Assembly: GCA_948805675.1 (NCBI GenBank)
Contig: CAQIBN010000007.1
Span: forward strand, 31,850-95,849
Reading direction: 5' to 3'
DNA: 64,000 nucleotides
DNA from: an uncultured Clostridia bacterium
GTDB lineage: Bacteria > Bacillota > Clostridia > TANB77 > CAG-508
Shown: in pieces, positions 21,025 through 30,327 of the stretch
Layout: each line of letters begins with the position of its first letter
How positions within the stretch are numbered: position 1 is the first letter of the stretch
Translations under genes and position numbers: made by a program
Notes under the pieces: model-generated
Database searches by the model: none
What the model saw: the letters and a program-made list of their open reading frames with translations, nothing else
What the model was told of the DNA's origin: nothing

Positions 21025-21142
21025 TTTTTTGCACCTCCTGATATTTTTGCCTTAAACTGAGTTATAGTGGTGTGTTTTTCTAAAACTAAGTATAAGGTAA
21101 GTCGCTAATTTGTTTGCAACATGTATATTTTACCATGTTTTT

Positions 21143-22381
21143 CTAGAAAAAGCAAGCATTTTTTATTCTTTCCATTGCTTCTTTAGTATTTTCTCTACTT
21201 CCAAATGCAGTTAATCTAAAATAACCTTCTCCATTTGGCCCAAATCCAACTCCAGGAGTACCTACCACTGCTACTTCATTTAGTAATTTATCAAAAAAAT
21301 CCCATGATTTAACTCCATCTGGCAATTTTAGCCATATATATGGTGCATTTACACCTCCATAAACTGTAAATCCAGCTTCTTTAAGACCTTCTCTAATAAT
21401 CTTTGCATTTTCTTGATAGTAACTAATATTTTCATTTATTTGTTTTCTTCCTTCTTCTGTATAAATAGCTTCTGCTCCTTTTTGAGTTATATAAGATGCT
21501 CCATTAAATTTTGTACATTGTCTTCTATTCCATAATTTATTTAAACATACTTCATCACCAAATTCTGTATAACCTTTTAATTCCTTTGGAATTACTACAT
21601 AACCACACCTTACTCCTGTAAATCCTGCTGTTTTAGAAAAACTTCTAAATTCTATTGCAACTTCTTTTGCTCCTTCTATTTCATAAATACTGTGTGGTAC
21701 ATTTTCTTCTTGTATAAATGCTTCATATGCTGAGTCAAATAAAATTATAGATTTATTTTTTTTTGCATATTCTATCCATTTTGATAATTGCTCTTTTGTA
21801 AGTACTGTGCCTGTTGGATTGTTTGGCAAACATAAATATATCATATCTGGTACTTCTTTTGGAAAACTTGGTTCAAAATTATTTTCTTTATTACATGCCA
21901 TATATATTATATTTTCATACATACCTGTTTCATTATTATATTTTCCAGCTCTTCCAGACATAATATTAGTATCTAAATATACTGGATATACTGGGTCTGT
22001 TATTGCAACTTTATTGTTTTTTGCAAATAAATCTACTATATTTCCTGTATCACATTTGGCTCCATCAGATATAAAAATTTCATCTTTTTCTATATTTATT
22101 CCTTTTTTCTTAAAATCTATTTCTATGATTTTTTCTCTTAAAAAATCATATCCCTGTTCAGGTCCATATCCCATAAAAGTTTCTTTTTTTGATAAATCAT
22201 CTACTGCTTTTTTCATTGCATCTACACAAACTTTTGCAAGTGGTAAAGTTACATCACCAATTCCTAATTTTATAATTTTCTCTTTTGGATTATTTTTTTG
22301 GAATTGTGCTACTTTTTTTGCAATAGTAGAAAAAAGATAGCTATCTTGCAAATCCAAAAAATTTTCGTTTATATTAATCAT
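21143..22381 (-). CDS. dapL: LL-diaminopimelate aminotransferase
   Basis: PLP aminotransferase of fold type I, 412 residues. Family features are IIKLGIGDVTLPL, MGYGPEQGYDFLREKI, YLCLPNNPTGT and the PLP lysine in SFSKTAGFTGVRCGY. It converts tetrahydrodipicolinate directly to LL-DAP for lysine and peptidoglycan synthesis, bypassing succinylated or acetylated intermediates. dapF lies immediately upstream, so two steps of the pathway are encoded together. Confidence 0.93.
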   Translation of the reverse strand: MININENFLDLQDSYLFSTIAKKVAQFQKNNPKEKIIKLGIGDVTLPLAKVCVDAMKKAVDDLSKKETFMGYGPEQGYDFLREKIIEIDFKKKGINIEKDEIFISDGAKCDTGNIVDLFAKNNKVAITDPVYPVYLDTNIMSGRAGKYNNETGMYENIIYMACNKENNFEPSFPKEVPDMIYLCLPNNPTGTVLTKEQLSKWIEYAKKNKSIILFDSAYEAFIQEENVPHSIYEIEGAKEVAIEFRSFSKTAGFTGVRCGYVVIPKELKGYTEFGDEVCLNKLWNRRQCTKFNGASYITQKGAEAIYTEEGRKQINENISYYQENAKIIREGLKEAGFTVYGGVNAPYIWLKLPDGVKSWDFFDKLLNEVAVVGTPGVGFGPNGEGYFRLTAFGSRENTKEAMERIKNACFF

Positions 22382-22653
22382 ATTTATCAGCCCTTTATAA
22401 TGTATTTACAATCAATTTTTAGTTTTAAATTACATTAATTAAATGATTGTATAAGAAAAACTAATGTAGTTTAAAAAGTGTTATACAAATGGTAATATAT
22501 TTTCTAAATTTATATTTTTATATGTACTTTTATTTAATAATTATATTTTACAATTTCATAGTAATAATTATATTTTTTACTAAAATTTATATAAAACATA
22601 AAACAAAACTATAATATATCTTTAAATATCTTTTGATTTTTTTAAAAAATTTT

Positions 22654-23505
22654 CTATAACTCTCTTGGTAATTCTATTTCTCCTTCAAATACAGTAGTTG
22701 CAGAACCTGTCATATAAATATGATTATTTTTTTTATCCCATTTTATATTTAAAGTTCCTCCTAACAACTCTACATTTGCTTCATTTTCTATATAATTATT
22801 TAAATTACAAGCTACAACTGATGCACAGGCACCTGTTCCACATGCTAAAGTTTCTCCTGCTCCTCTTTCCCATACACGCATTTTTATATTATTTTTATCT
22901 ACTAATTGAATAAACTCGATATTGGCTCTTTTAGGAAAATGACTATCTTTTTCTAATATAGGTCCATATTTTTCTATATCAAAGTTTTTTACATCATCAA
23001 CAATTGTTATTGCATGTGGATTTCCCATAGATACACATGTAAAATTAAATTCTTTATTATCTATTTGTATTTTTAAATTTTTTACAGGCGAATTATTAGA
23101 TATAACTGGTATATGTTCTGCATCCAAAATAGGCTCACCCATATCTACCTCTACAGTTTGTACTTTTCCTTCTTTAATATTAAATTTTAGTTTTTTAATT
23201 CCTGCTAAAGTTTCCACATTAATAGTTTCTTTATTAGTTAAGCCTTTATCATAAACAAACTTTCCTACACATCTAATTCCATTTCCACACATTTCTGCTT
23301 CACTTCCATCATAGTTAAACATACGCATTTTAAAATCTGCTATATCACTTTTACATATTAGTATTAATCCATCTGAACCAATTCCAAAATGTCTTTTACT
23401 AATAAATTGAGCTATGGTTGATATATTTTCTATTTCTTGACTATTAGTACAGTCAATATAAACATAATCATTCCCTAGCCCATGCATTTTTGTAAATTTA
23501 ATCAT
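22654..23505 (-). CDS. dapF: Diaminopimelate epimerase
   Basis: The protein converts LL-DAP to meso-DAP. Active-site cysteines lie in EMCGNGIRC and in ETLACGTGACAS. The N-terminus KFTKMHGLGNDYVYID is canonical. The ATG chosen is six bases after AGAGGTG; a GTG three codons upstream lies inside that site. Length is 283 residues, normal for the family. Gene order dapF then dapL, same strand. Confidence 0.95.
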   Translation of the reverse strand: MIKFTKMHGLGNDYVYIDCTNSQEIENISTIAQFISKRHFGIGSDGLILICKSDIADFKMRMFNYDGSEAEMCGNGIRCVGKFVYDKGLTNKETINVETLAGIKKLKFNIKEGKVQTVEVDMGEPILDAEHIPVISNNSPVKNLKIQIDNKEFNFTCVSMGNPHAITIVDDVKNFDIEKYGPILEKDSHFPKRANIEFIQLVDKNNIKMRVWERGAGETLACGTGACASVVACNLNNYIENEANVELLGGTLNIKWDKKNNHIYMTGSATTVFEGEIELPREL

Positions 23506-23775
23506 AATTTTCACCTCTAAATTTAGGTATTAATAATAGATACAATATAATTATATTGTATCTATTCGTATTTTATCATATATATTTTAGATTTTTCAAT
23601 ATATATTTTAATAAAAACAACAGAAAATATTTTTTTCATTTCCTTTATTAGAATATTATTAATTTATTTTCATAAGTGCTATTGCTAATATTAATGCTTT
23701 CAATATTTTAGATGTTATTACAAAAATTAAAATCCTTTTCCTACATCTTTTATCTGTTTTCTTATATTTAATTTG

Positions 23776-23950
23776 CTATTCTTCTTTTATAGTATCACCA
23801 TTTTGTGCTATTAAATAACAGGCATAACATGTTAATTTATAGTCTTTTTGCTTTCTTTCTGCTCCTGAATATATTTGTACCATTTTCATCAATATGCTTT
23901 ATATCTTCAAAAGTTTTATTATAATTTTCTTTATTATCTAATTCTTTCAT
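23776..23950 (-). pseudogene. Remnant of a DinD-like DNA-damage-inducible gene
   Basis: A good AGGAGATG site and an ATG start a frame reading FEDIKHIDENG, the start of DinD-family proteins. After a deletion of about 50 codons and a frame change, a second frame reads SGAERKQKDYKLTCYACYLIAQNGD, the conserved DinD block, then a stop. What is left is about 55 codons of a ~280-residue family. It is not a CGG event. Nonfunctional. Confidence 0.7.
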
Positions 23951-24199
23951 TTAGCAACATCTCCTTTCTCTACTCTAATATTTTCTAGTTTATAACACTA
24001 TAATAAACTTGTACTATCTCTATTCCCTTATTTTTAGATACAATTAATAAATCAAATAGTACAATTTTTAAAATTCTAAAATATCAACATTTTGTCTTGC
24101 TACACTGTGTTTTTATTAAATTTTGATAGTGGATATTTATTTTCCAGACTATCTATGTAAAAGTAATCTTGTTCATAAAAGAATAAATATAGCTTATCT

Positions 24200-24366
24200 T
24201 TAATAATTACCCTGTGTGGCTCCACATACGCTAAATTGGTATGTTCCACAATTCTTAGGCAACCATTTATTATTTATAGTTTTACCTTTTTCATTTTGCA
24301 AGTCCATTCAATTTTAGAGAGTAATTCTTTCCTCATATTGATTTCTTTTTTAATTATATGTAACAT
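24200..24366 (-). pseudogene. Decayed small gene of unknown family
   Basis: AGGAGG and an ATG open a short frame (MRKELLSKIEWTC). After a slip in a run of four A the next frame reads GKTINNKWLPKNCGTYQF and stops. The cysteine pattern hints at a small zinc-binding protein, but I do not recognise it. The rest of 23506-24402 holds nothing else I can support. Confidence 0.35.
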
Positions 24367-24402
24367 AATACCACAAAAACCTCCTTATTTTAAGACTTGG
24401 GG

Positions 24403-24434
24403 TCAAAAAAAGACCGCTTCATTTTTGAAACGGT
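24403..24434 (-). terminator. Terminator downstream of tmRNA
   Basis: ACCGTTTCA / TGAAGCGGT stem with an A4 loop followed by seven T on the minus strand. It is the only GC-rich hairpin nearby. Confidence 0.7.
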
Positions 24435-24519
24435 TTAAAGTTTTTTGTGTTGTCAAATTCTAAAAGCCTTGAAATTAAGTTATATCAAGTATTATAGAGA
24501 GTCCGACAAAAACTTATCA

Positions 24520-24877
24520 TGGTGGAGATGAGGAGAGTTGAACTCCTGTCCAATAACTCTTCCATACAAATTTCTCCGAGTACAGTTTGTTATTTATCTT
24601 CCCTAAAAGTACGTAAACAAACATACTCACTCTTAGGTATCTATATAAATACCCTCTATTCTCTATAGAAAAAAATAGATTTGTTTCCCACTATTTTGTC
24701 GCCTTATTCAAAAACATGGGTATTAATGATAAGACGTCGCCACAATCTTAGGCAGCGAATGCTAATTTATTGTTATCAGCGTTTATATTTATTTTTGCTT
24801 TTTTATAGTGGCCAAAGCAACCATCCACTACTCGCTATTTGTACTTCTAAATTACTGTCGAAACCAATTACATCCCC
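24520..24877 (-). ncRNA. ssrA: Transfer-messenger RNA (tmRNA)
   Basis: One-piece tmRNA that frees stalled ribosomes. The 5' end GGGGATG pairs with CATCTCC before the encoded ACCA 3' end. The 3' tRNA-like part has GGTTTCGACA near the start and GAGTTCAACTC as the T arm. The tag reading frame is GCT GAT AAC AAT AAA TTA GCA TTC GCT GCC TAA, giving the tag peptide ADNNKLAFAA. The tag gene avoids CGG. Its role is relevant here because slow CGG codons would be expected to stall ribosomes. Confidence 0.95.
24748..24780 (-). other. tmRNA tag-peptide reading frame
   Basis: Ten codons plus TAA encoding ADNNKLAFAA, a typical clostridial degradation tag ending in small hydrophobics. Confidence 0.9.
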
Positions 24878-24889
24878 ATATACATTACT

Positions 24890-24918
24890 ATTATATACGA
24901 TTTTTTTAAAATATACAA
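24890..24918 (-). promoter_or_regulatory. ssrA promoter
   Basis: TTGTAT, 17-base spacer, TATAAT, placed 12 bases before the tmRNA 5' end. Confidence 0.75.
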
Positions 24919-24936
24919 TATTTTTTTATATTTTAC

Positions 24937-24965
24937 TTGCATCTTGTTTTTCTTTATGCTATTAT
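24937..24965 (+). promoter_or_regulatory. tRNA-Trp promoter
   Basis: TTGCAT, 17-base spacer, TATTAT, 16 bases before the tRNA; divergent from the ssrA promoter. Confidence 0.6.
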
Positions 24966-24981
24966 AATGTATGTAACACTT

Positions 24982-25057
24982 AGGGGTATAGTGTCAATGG
25001 TTAGCACGATGGTCTCCAAAACCACAAGTCTGAGTTCGAGTCTTAGTACCCCTGCCA
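24982..25057 (+). tRNA. trnW: tRNA-Trp (anticodon CCA)
   Basis: 76 bases including encoded CCA. The acceptor stem AGGGGTA pairs with TACCCCT, discriminator G. Anticodon loop CTCCAAA gives CCA. T loop GTTCGAG is normal. The anticodon reads UGG; nothing suggests it reads CGG or UGA. Confidence 0.95.
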
Positions 25058-25060
25058 AGT

Positions 25061-25094
25061 AAAGATTAGAACTTTTAGTTCTAATCTTTTTTTA
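25061..25094 (+). terminator. tRNA-Trp terminator
   Basis: AAAGATTAGAAC / GTTCTAATCTTT stem with loop TTTTA, followed by T run. Confidence 0.85.
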
Positions 25095-25194
25095 TCACAA
25101 AATTAAATCCATTGTTAGATATATAATTATTTTATCTAACCAAGACTATTTTGATTAGATAATCGTTTTATCTAATATAGGAATTTGTATTTAA

Positions 25195-25330
25195 AACTAT
25201 TTAATCTAAATAGCTTTTATACATAATTATCTTATCATTAACCTAACTAGTTTTTGTATACAATCATTTCATCAATACCCTAATTTATTTGTATACAAGT
25301 ATTTTCTCAAAAACTAAACTAGTTCGTCAT
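25195..25330 (+). repeat. Degenerate ~36-base tandem repeat upstream of gtrA
   Basis: At least three degenerate copies of a 36-37 base unit: CTAA, a CTAG-like element, TTTGTATACAA, ATTTTCTC/ATTTCATC. Two more eroded copies with TTTTATCTAA precede it (25115-25180). No conserved repeat-spacer structure. Confidence 0.5.
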
Positions 25331-25361
25331 AAAAAAATATTATAACAAAAGAGGTATATAT

Positions 25362-25779
25362 ATGGAGAAATTAATTAGTTTAATAAAAAAATTCTGTACT
25401 AAAGAAGTTATCTTTTATGGTATATTTGGTATTCTTACAACAGTAATTAATATTGGTGTATTCTATTTACTATCAAAATTTATTCACATTGAAGAAAATA
25501 TTTCTAATAATATTGCTATTATTGCAGCAGTACTTTTTGCATATTTTACTAATAGAAAATTAGTGTTTAATTCAACTGCATCTAATTTTAAAGAGAAGCT
25601 AATTGAATTTGGAAAATTTATTTTAGGAAGATTATTTACTATGATTATAGAATCTGTTCGGATTCTTCTTACTATTTAATATTTTACATATTCAAGAATT
25701 AATTAGTAAAACATCTATAACAATTATAGTTATTATTTTAAACTTTTTTATTAGTAAATTTTTCGCTTTTAAAAAATAA
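25362..25779 (+). CDS. GtrA-like membrane protein, one +1 shift
   Basis: GtrA-family proteins have four TM helices and are thought to move or organise polyprenyl-linked sugars. The spliced product is 138 residues: FYGIFGILTTVINIGVFYLL (helix 1), AYFTNRKLVF (family hallmark), then after the shift site at residue 100 GFFLLFNIL, and the last helix ending SKFFAFKK, the usual GtrA ending. In zero frame the gene stops six codons after CGG and loses half of helix 3 and helix 4. This is one of two plus-strand genes with a shift. AGAGGT precedes the ATG. Confidence 0.85.
25659..25662 (+). other. +1 shift site in gtrA, GTT CGGA
   Basis: Plus-strand case. Skipping C gives ESV-G-FFLLFN and opens the frame to the family C-terminus; total length is 3n+1. 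Confidence 0.92.
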
Positions 25780-25841
25780 TTTTATAATATATCAATTATT
25801 TCGGGGGCTACTAGAAAAAATTTAAGGAGGTTATCTTATAT

Positions 25842-26466
25842 ATGTCTAGTAGTTTTTTCAAACGCTTTTATTCAATAATAATTTCAATATTTATTATTAT
25901 ACTCTCAATAAACTTCTTGTTCATACCTACAATTGTTGGTAATATAGAACAAAGTAATCTTAATTCCATATCTTTTAAAACATCTAATACAAATAAAGCT
26001 AACTCTATAGAAATTAATAATAATGGATTTACATGGCCACTTCCACGGATATAGAACTATTTCTTCCCCTTTTGGTAAAAGAAACTCTCCAACTAAAGGT
26101 GCTTCTTCTTATCATAGTGGGATTGACATTCCAGCACCACCTGGTACTAATATTTTTTCCGTCGAATCTGGAGTAGTTATACTTGCTAAATTTAATGGTT
26201 CTGGAGGATGTACTGTTATTATATCTGCTAGTTCTTACCAATTTATTTATTGTCATGTTTCTCCTAGCTTTTTAGTTTATCAAAATCAATATGTAAAAAA
26301 AGGAGACTTAATAGCCCAGGTTGGACCTAAAAATATATATGGCTTTTCTAATAATCCATATAAAGATTCAAATGGAAATCCTACAAATGGTGCTACAACT
26401 GGACCACATTTGCATTTTACAATAAAAAAAGACGGCACTGCCGTCAATCCATTAAACTATTTTTAA
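25842..26466 (+). CDS. Secreted M23 metallopeptidase, one +1 shift
   Basis: Peptidoglycan endopeptidase of the LytM type, 207 residues. A signal-anchor segment (residues 10-32) precedes a linker, then WPLPGYRTISSPFGKR, where the glycine comes from the shift. Zinc ligands are in YHSGIDIPA (HxxxD) and GPHLHF (HxH). The N-terminal piece alone would be a signal peptide with no enzyme. AAGGAGG lies ten bases before the ATG. It may be transcribed with gtrA 60 bases upstream. GAC GGC near the end is an out-of-phase CGG read normally. Confidence 0.93.
26046..26049 (+). other. +1 shift site in M23 peptidase, CCA CGGA
   Basis: Restores WPLP-G-YRTISSPFG; the PG pair before the catalytic domain is conserved in M23 enzymes. 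Zero frame stops two codons after CGG. Confidence 0.95.
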
Positions 26467-26469
26467 GTT

Positions 26470-26979
26470 TTACATATCATCATCATCTTTATCTATCTCG
26501 AAGTCAACTTCTTCTTCTAAATCTTCTTTTTCTTCAATTCCAGAACAACCTGAGCATGAAGAACAGCTACCTGTACAACATTCCTCATCATTCCAATCCA
26601 ATTCTATTGTATTATGACATTCTGGGCACTCTATTTCTTGGTTCACATTTGTTTCAACATTTGATGTAAATACATTATTACAATAAGGACAAACTATTTC
26701 AAATTCATAATCATCTTCATTATAATCATCATAAATATCGTTTTTCATATCTTCTACTATATTTTGTACCTTATTTAATTTTTGCTCTAATTTATTTTGA
26801 TTTTCTTCTAAAGCATTTATTTTTGATTCAGAATATTTAGACATATTATCAAACATATTCATAAACATTGTAGAAATTTCATTTATCTTATCTTTAACAA
26901 AATTAAATTGTTCTTCATCTTGTATGTTTTTTTCTATTTCCTCTATGATTTTATCATACTTCTTTATAAATTCAGACAT
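26470..26979 (-). CDS. Coiled-coil protein with zinc ribbon and Cys-rich acidic tail
   Basis: The 169-residue protein has a predicted coiled coil (about 45-75), an acidic linker, and a zinc-ribbon pair CPYC...CPEC at about 95-125. A Cys/Ser-rich cluster (CCTGSCSSCSGCSG) comes next, then an acidic tail. Similar proteins are conserved hypotheticals in Clostridia next to efp. No enzymatic motif is seen. Function unknown; metal or nucleic-acid binding is an inference. It follows efp on the same strand. Confidence 0.6.
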   Translation of the reverse strand: MSEFIKKYDKIIEEIEKNIQDEEQFNFVKDKINEISTMFMNMFDNMSKYSESKINALEENQNKLEQKLNKVQNIVEDMKNDIYDDYNEDDYEFEIVCPYCNNVFTSNVETNVNQEIECPECHNTIELDWNDEECCTGSCSSCSGCSGIEEKEDLEEEVDFEIDKDDDDM

Positions 26980-26997
26980 GTAAAAGCATCCTTTCTA

Positions 26998-27564
26998 TTA
27001 TACTCTTTCCATATATTCGCCAGTTCTAGTATCTATTTTTATAGTATCACCTATATTAACAAATAGTGGAACATTTATTGTATATCCATTTTCTAATGTT
27101 GCTGGCTTACCAGATGTAGTTGTTGTATTTCCAGCAAATCCTGGTTCTGTATATGTAACTTGTAATTCAACAAACATAGGTGGTTCTACTGCAAAAACAT
27201 TTCCTTTAAAAGATAATATTTTTACATTCATATTTTCTTTTATATATTTTAAGCTATCACCTAATTGTTCTTTATTTAAAGGCATTTGTTCATAAGTTTC
27301 ATTATCCATAAAGTAGTATAAGTCTTCATCATTGTATAAATATTGCATTTCTCTTTTTTCTATTTCTGCTCCTGGATATTTTTCAGATGGGTTAAATGTT
27401 TTTTCTAAAACTGCTCCTGATATTACATTTTTTAATTTTGTTCTAACAAAAGCTGCTCCCTTTCCTGGTTTTACATGTTGAAATTCTACTACCTTATATA
27501 CATTTCCGTCCATTTCAAATGTTGTTCCATTTCTAAAATCTCCTGCCATATATACTTCTGCCAT
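26998..27564 (-). CDS. efp: Elongation factor P
   Basis: The 188-residue protein has the three OB/KOW domains of EF-P: AGDFRNGTTFEMDGNVYKVVEFQHVKPGKGAAF in pieces at the start, MQYLYND in the middle, and the end IKIDTRTGEYMERV. The loop that carries the modified lysine in E. coli reads PGKGAA, so Lys is present. EF-P helps ribosomes through polyproline. The start ATG GCA follows GGGG; an upstream in-frame ATG is inside the leader. GAC GGA here is an out-of-phase CGG with no shift. Confidence 0.95.
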   Translation of the reverse strand: MAEVYMAGDFRNGTTFEMDGNVYKVVEFQHVKPGKGAAFVRTKLKNVISGAVLEKTFNPSEKYPGAEIEKREMQYLYNDEDLYYFMDNETYEQMPLNKEQLGDSLKYIKENMNVKILSFKGNVFAVEPPMFVELQVTYTEPGFAGNTTTTSGKPATLENGYTINVPLFVNIGDTIKIDTRTGEYMERV

Positions 27565-27657
27565 TATTATTTCCCCTTTCAAAAAAATTATTTATATTTC
27601 TCATATTTTTATATCATACACTATTTTTGCTTAAAAATCAATAGTTTCTGAATATAT

Positions 27658-28729
27658 TTACACTCTATCCACCACAATATAATCTCTATTCGATTTAGTT
27701 AAAATATCACACCCATATTTATTAATTAAAATTGTATCTTCAATTCTAACCCCAAATCTATTTGGTATATATATACCTGGCTCATTTGTAATAATCATTT
27801 TATCTTTTAAATTCATATCAACCTTACTATTTATATATGGTATTTCATGAATATCTAATCCGGACTCCATGCCCTAAACTATGAACTAAATCATATCCAT
27901 TTAATTTAAAGTCATTTTCTACTATTTTAGAAATTGTTCTTATATTAGCCCCTTCTTTTAAACATTCAGTTGTTTGAATCTGATTTTTTAACACTAAATT
28001 ATATATTGGCTTAACATATTCTGGAACATATCCTGCAAATATTGTTCTTGTCATATCAGAACAATATCCTTTATATTTACACCCAAAATCTATAGTTATT
28101 GGGTCACCTGCCTCTATTTTCTTATCTGTTTGTATTGCATGTGGCATAGATGAATTTCTTCCAGAAGCTACAACTGATTCAAATGCTACTCCATCTGCTC
28201 CATTTAATTTAAAAAATCTTTCTATCTCTAATCCAACTTCTTTTTCTGTCATTCCTATTTTTATAAATTCTTTTAAATGTTCAAAACAATTATCGGTTAT
28301 CTTACAAGCGATTTTTATATTATTTATTTCTTCTTCGTCCTTTATCATTCTTTGTTTTTCTATTATTCCTTCTGTTTCCTCAAAATTATTAATTTTATAT
28401 TTATGAATATATTCTTTGTATTCTGCATATGTTAAGTGATTTTCCTCAAATCCTACATTCTCACAAAAATTATAGAAATTTTCATAATCATCTTTTGATA
28501 TATCTTTAAAATTGCAAACTATTATCTCATCATCAATAGTAATTATACTATTAACATGTTCTATATATCTTCCATCTGTTATAAATAGATTTTCCTTTCT
28601 TGTTATTAACAATACTCCTTCTGCATCTATATTAGTTAAATACTTAATATTAACAGGATTACTAACTATCATTCCTTGCATATCTAACACTCTTAATGTA
28701 TCTCTTAACCACTTAATCTTTGTATTCAT
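27658..28729 (-). CDS. pepP: Xaa-Pro aminopeptidase (M24B), one +1 shift
   Basis: Metallopeptidase of 356 residues that removes residues before proline. The N-terminal creatinase-like domain runs to about 130; the pita-bread domain carries metal ligands in ITIDFGCKYKGYCSDMTRT, SLGHGVGLDIHE and TNEPGIYIP, and the final Glu in GVRIEDT. The shift at residue 290 supplies the second glycine of GHGVG. Zero frame stops three codons after CGG, removing two metal ligands. The ATG is five bases after AGGGTGA. The gene lies upstream of efp, the usual order in Firmicutes. Confidence 0.93.
27859..27862 (-). other. +1 shift site in pepP, GTC CGGA
   Basis: Restores GHGV-G-LDIHE, the metal-binding signature of M24 peptidases. 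Confidence 0.96.
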
Positions 28730-28739
28730 AAAAATCACC

Positions 28740-29477
28740 CTATACTCTATTTTTTATTAGTGCTATTGCATTTGCAACTACACCTAATAAGATTTCAAAT
28801 GGAACAAATATAATTATAAAACTACTTATTACAATAAATGGCCCAAATGGAATATATTCATTAGTCTTCTTTCTCTTTATTAGCAATAATATTATACTAA
28901 ATATAGAACCTACTAAAAAAGAAATTATTGATATAGTAATTATACTTCTCCACCCAAAAAATAATCCCAAAGCTCCTACTAATTTTACATCTCCAAATCC
29001 TATTGCTTCTTTTCCAGATATTAAAGAACCTACTAATGTTATAAACAAGAAAATACCTGTTCCAACAATCATTCCCAAAGCTGAATCTATTGCTACATTT
29101 AAATTTGAAACGCCCTGTATAAAACTAAATATAAGTCCAAGTTCAAATATTGTTAAAGTTAAACGATTAGGAATTCTCTGTTTTTTATAATCTATTAGCA
29201 TTACTGTTATTAACATTGGTGTTAAAAACATATATGTATATGTTTTTATATCTGATAATCCATATGTATAAAGCAAACCTATAAATAAACCTGCATTTAT
29301 AAACATTAATATATATTTAGGCGTTAATTTTTTTAAGTAAATCTTAAAAAGGTCTTTGGAAATCACTTTTTTATATTCACTTAGTCTTATAACACACCAA
29401 TCAGTCAATTGTCCAACTATTATGCCTATAAAACCAAATAAAACATAATATAATATATGTATATCATTAATGTACAT
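28740..29477 (-). CDS. Prepilin peptidase (A24 family)
   Basis: Eight or so TM helices in 245 residues. Catalytic aspartates are expected in LIDYKKQRIPN and in GFGDVKLVGALG, both present. The N-terminal part has no CxxC zinc motifs, so it lacks the methylase-type insertion of PilD. It cleaves prepilin signal peptides at the membrane, and fits with the TadZ-like pilus protein at the left edge, although 27 kb away. The start is 3 bases past the yqeG stop, suggesting one transcript. Confidence 0.88.
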   Translation of the reverse strand: MYINDIHILYYVLFGFIGIIVGQLTDWCVIRLSEYKKVISKDLFKIYLKKLTPKYILMFINAGLFIGLLYTYGLSDIKTYTYMFLTPMLITVMLIDYKKQRIPNRLTLTIFELGLIFSFIQGVSNLNVAIDSALGMIVGTGIFLFITLVGSLISGKEAIGFGDVKLVGALGLFFGWRSIITISIISFLVGSIFSIILLLIKRKKTNEYIPFGPFIVISSFIIIFVPFEILLGVVANAIALIKNRV

Positions 29478-29480
29478 TTT

Positions 29481-29994
29481 CTAATTTCCTTTCTCTTTAT
29501 CTTCTATTTTTTTTAAATAACTTTTTATAATAAAATTTTCTATTGGTCTTTTTATCTTTGTAATAAAAATATCCTTTTCTTTAATTGGTTTAACTAATAT
29601 AGAAAACATCTTACATCTATTTGCTCCTATAACATCTGTCATAATCTGATCTCCTACTGCAGCAATATTTTTAGAGTTAAGTTCTAGTTTTCTTCTAGCC
29701 TTATTAAATCCAATTTTTAAAGGTTTTTTACCAAAATAAAAATATGGTACATCAATTTCACTAGCAACTTTACTTATTTTATCTAATTTATTACTATTAG
29801 AAAGTATACAAAATTTAATTCCTTGTTGTTTTAAATCTTGTACCCATTCTTTTGTCCCTTTTGGAAAAACTCTATAATAATCTATTAATGTATTATCTAC
29901 ATCTAATATTATTCCTTTTATATTGTTTTCTCTTAAATATTCTATTTTTATATCTCTTACACTATCAAAATAACCGATTTGGATAAAAAAGCAT
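29481..29994 (-). CDS. yqeG: YqeG-family HAD phosphatase, +1 shift at codon 7
   Basis: Spliced product 170 residues: MLFYPN-G-YFDSVRDI at the start, HAD motif I LDVDNTLIDYY, motif II ILSNSN, motif III GKKPLKIGFNKA and motif IV AAVGDQIMTDVIGANRC. AGGAGG lies five bases before the ATG. Zero frame ends two codons after CGG (TTA TTT TGA), so without the shift only an eight-residue peptide is made. YqeG is a GTPase-cluster-associated phosphatase whose substrate is not settled. Length 514 = 3n+1 agrees with one extra base. Confidence 0.9.
29973..29976 (-). other. +1 shift site in yqeG, AAT CGGT
   Basis: The earliest site in any gene here, after six codons. One of only three with a two-codon-box codon (AAT) before it. 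Confidence 0.88.
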
Positions 29995-30327
29995 ATAATC
30001 CTCCTACTCTTCCTTGATTATATTACCAATATGTTGATTTTTTGTCAAGGTTTTATAATATTGCTATATATAAATATTATTTGTATATAAAAACTGTTTG
30101 AAAATAATTATGTACAATTATTTTATATAATAGGAAAGCTCTATTAGTTAAACTTCACTCTATACTAGAACTTTCTTATTATATAAAATATTCTTAAGGC
30201 CTAATATATATCAGACCTTAAGAATTGAACCTTTAAGTATTTACTATAAACTAATACTAATTAAAAGATATAAACTTATACATAATTTAAAACTATTACT
30301 TAAAACACAGTAAATTTTTATTTTATA
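29995..30327. other. Intergenic region with hairpins
   Basis: No gene seen. It holds the yqeG ribosome site at the left, an imperfect stem at about 30127-30185 and the hairpin listed next. Confidence 0.5.
30191..30224 (-). terminator. Likely sleB terminator hairpin
   Basis: Nine-bp stem TTCTTAAGG / CCTTAAGAA, about 100 bases after the sleB stop; the T tract is weak. Confidence 0.5.

Noticed and set aside
24236..24463. Plus-strand 75-residue frame in the dapF-ssrA gap
   Set aside because: No ribosome site or homology; it overlaps a decayed minus-strand gene and a terminator.
24982..25057. tRNA that might decode CGG
   Set aside because: The anticodon is CCA in a normal seven-base loop, so it is an ordinary tRNA-Trp for UGG.
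25100..25330. CRISPR array
   Set aside because: Repeats are degenerate and lie head to tail without unique spacers of constant length, and no cas genes are near.
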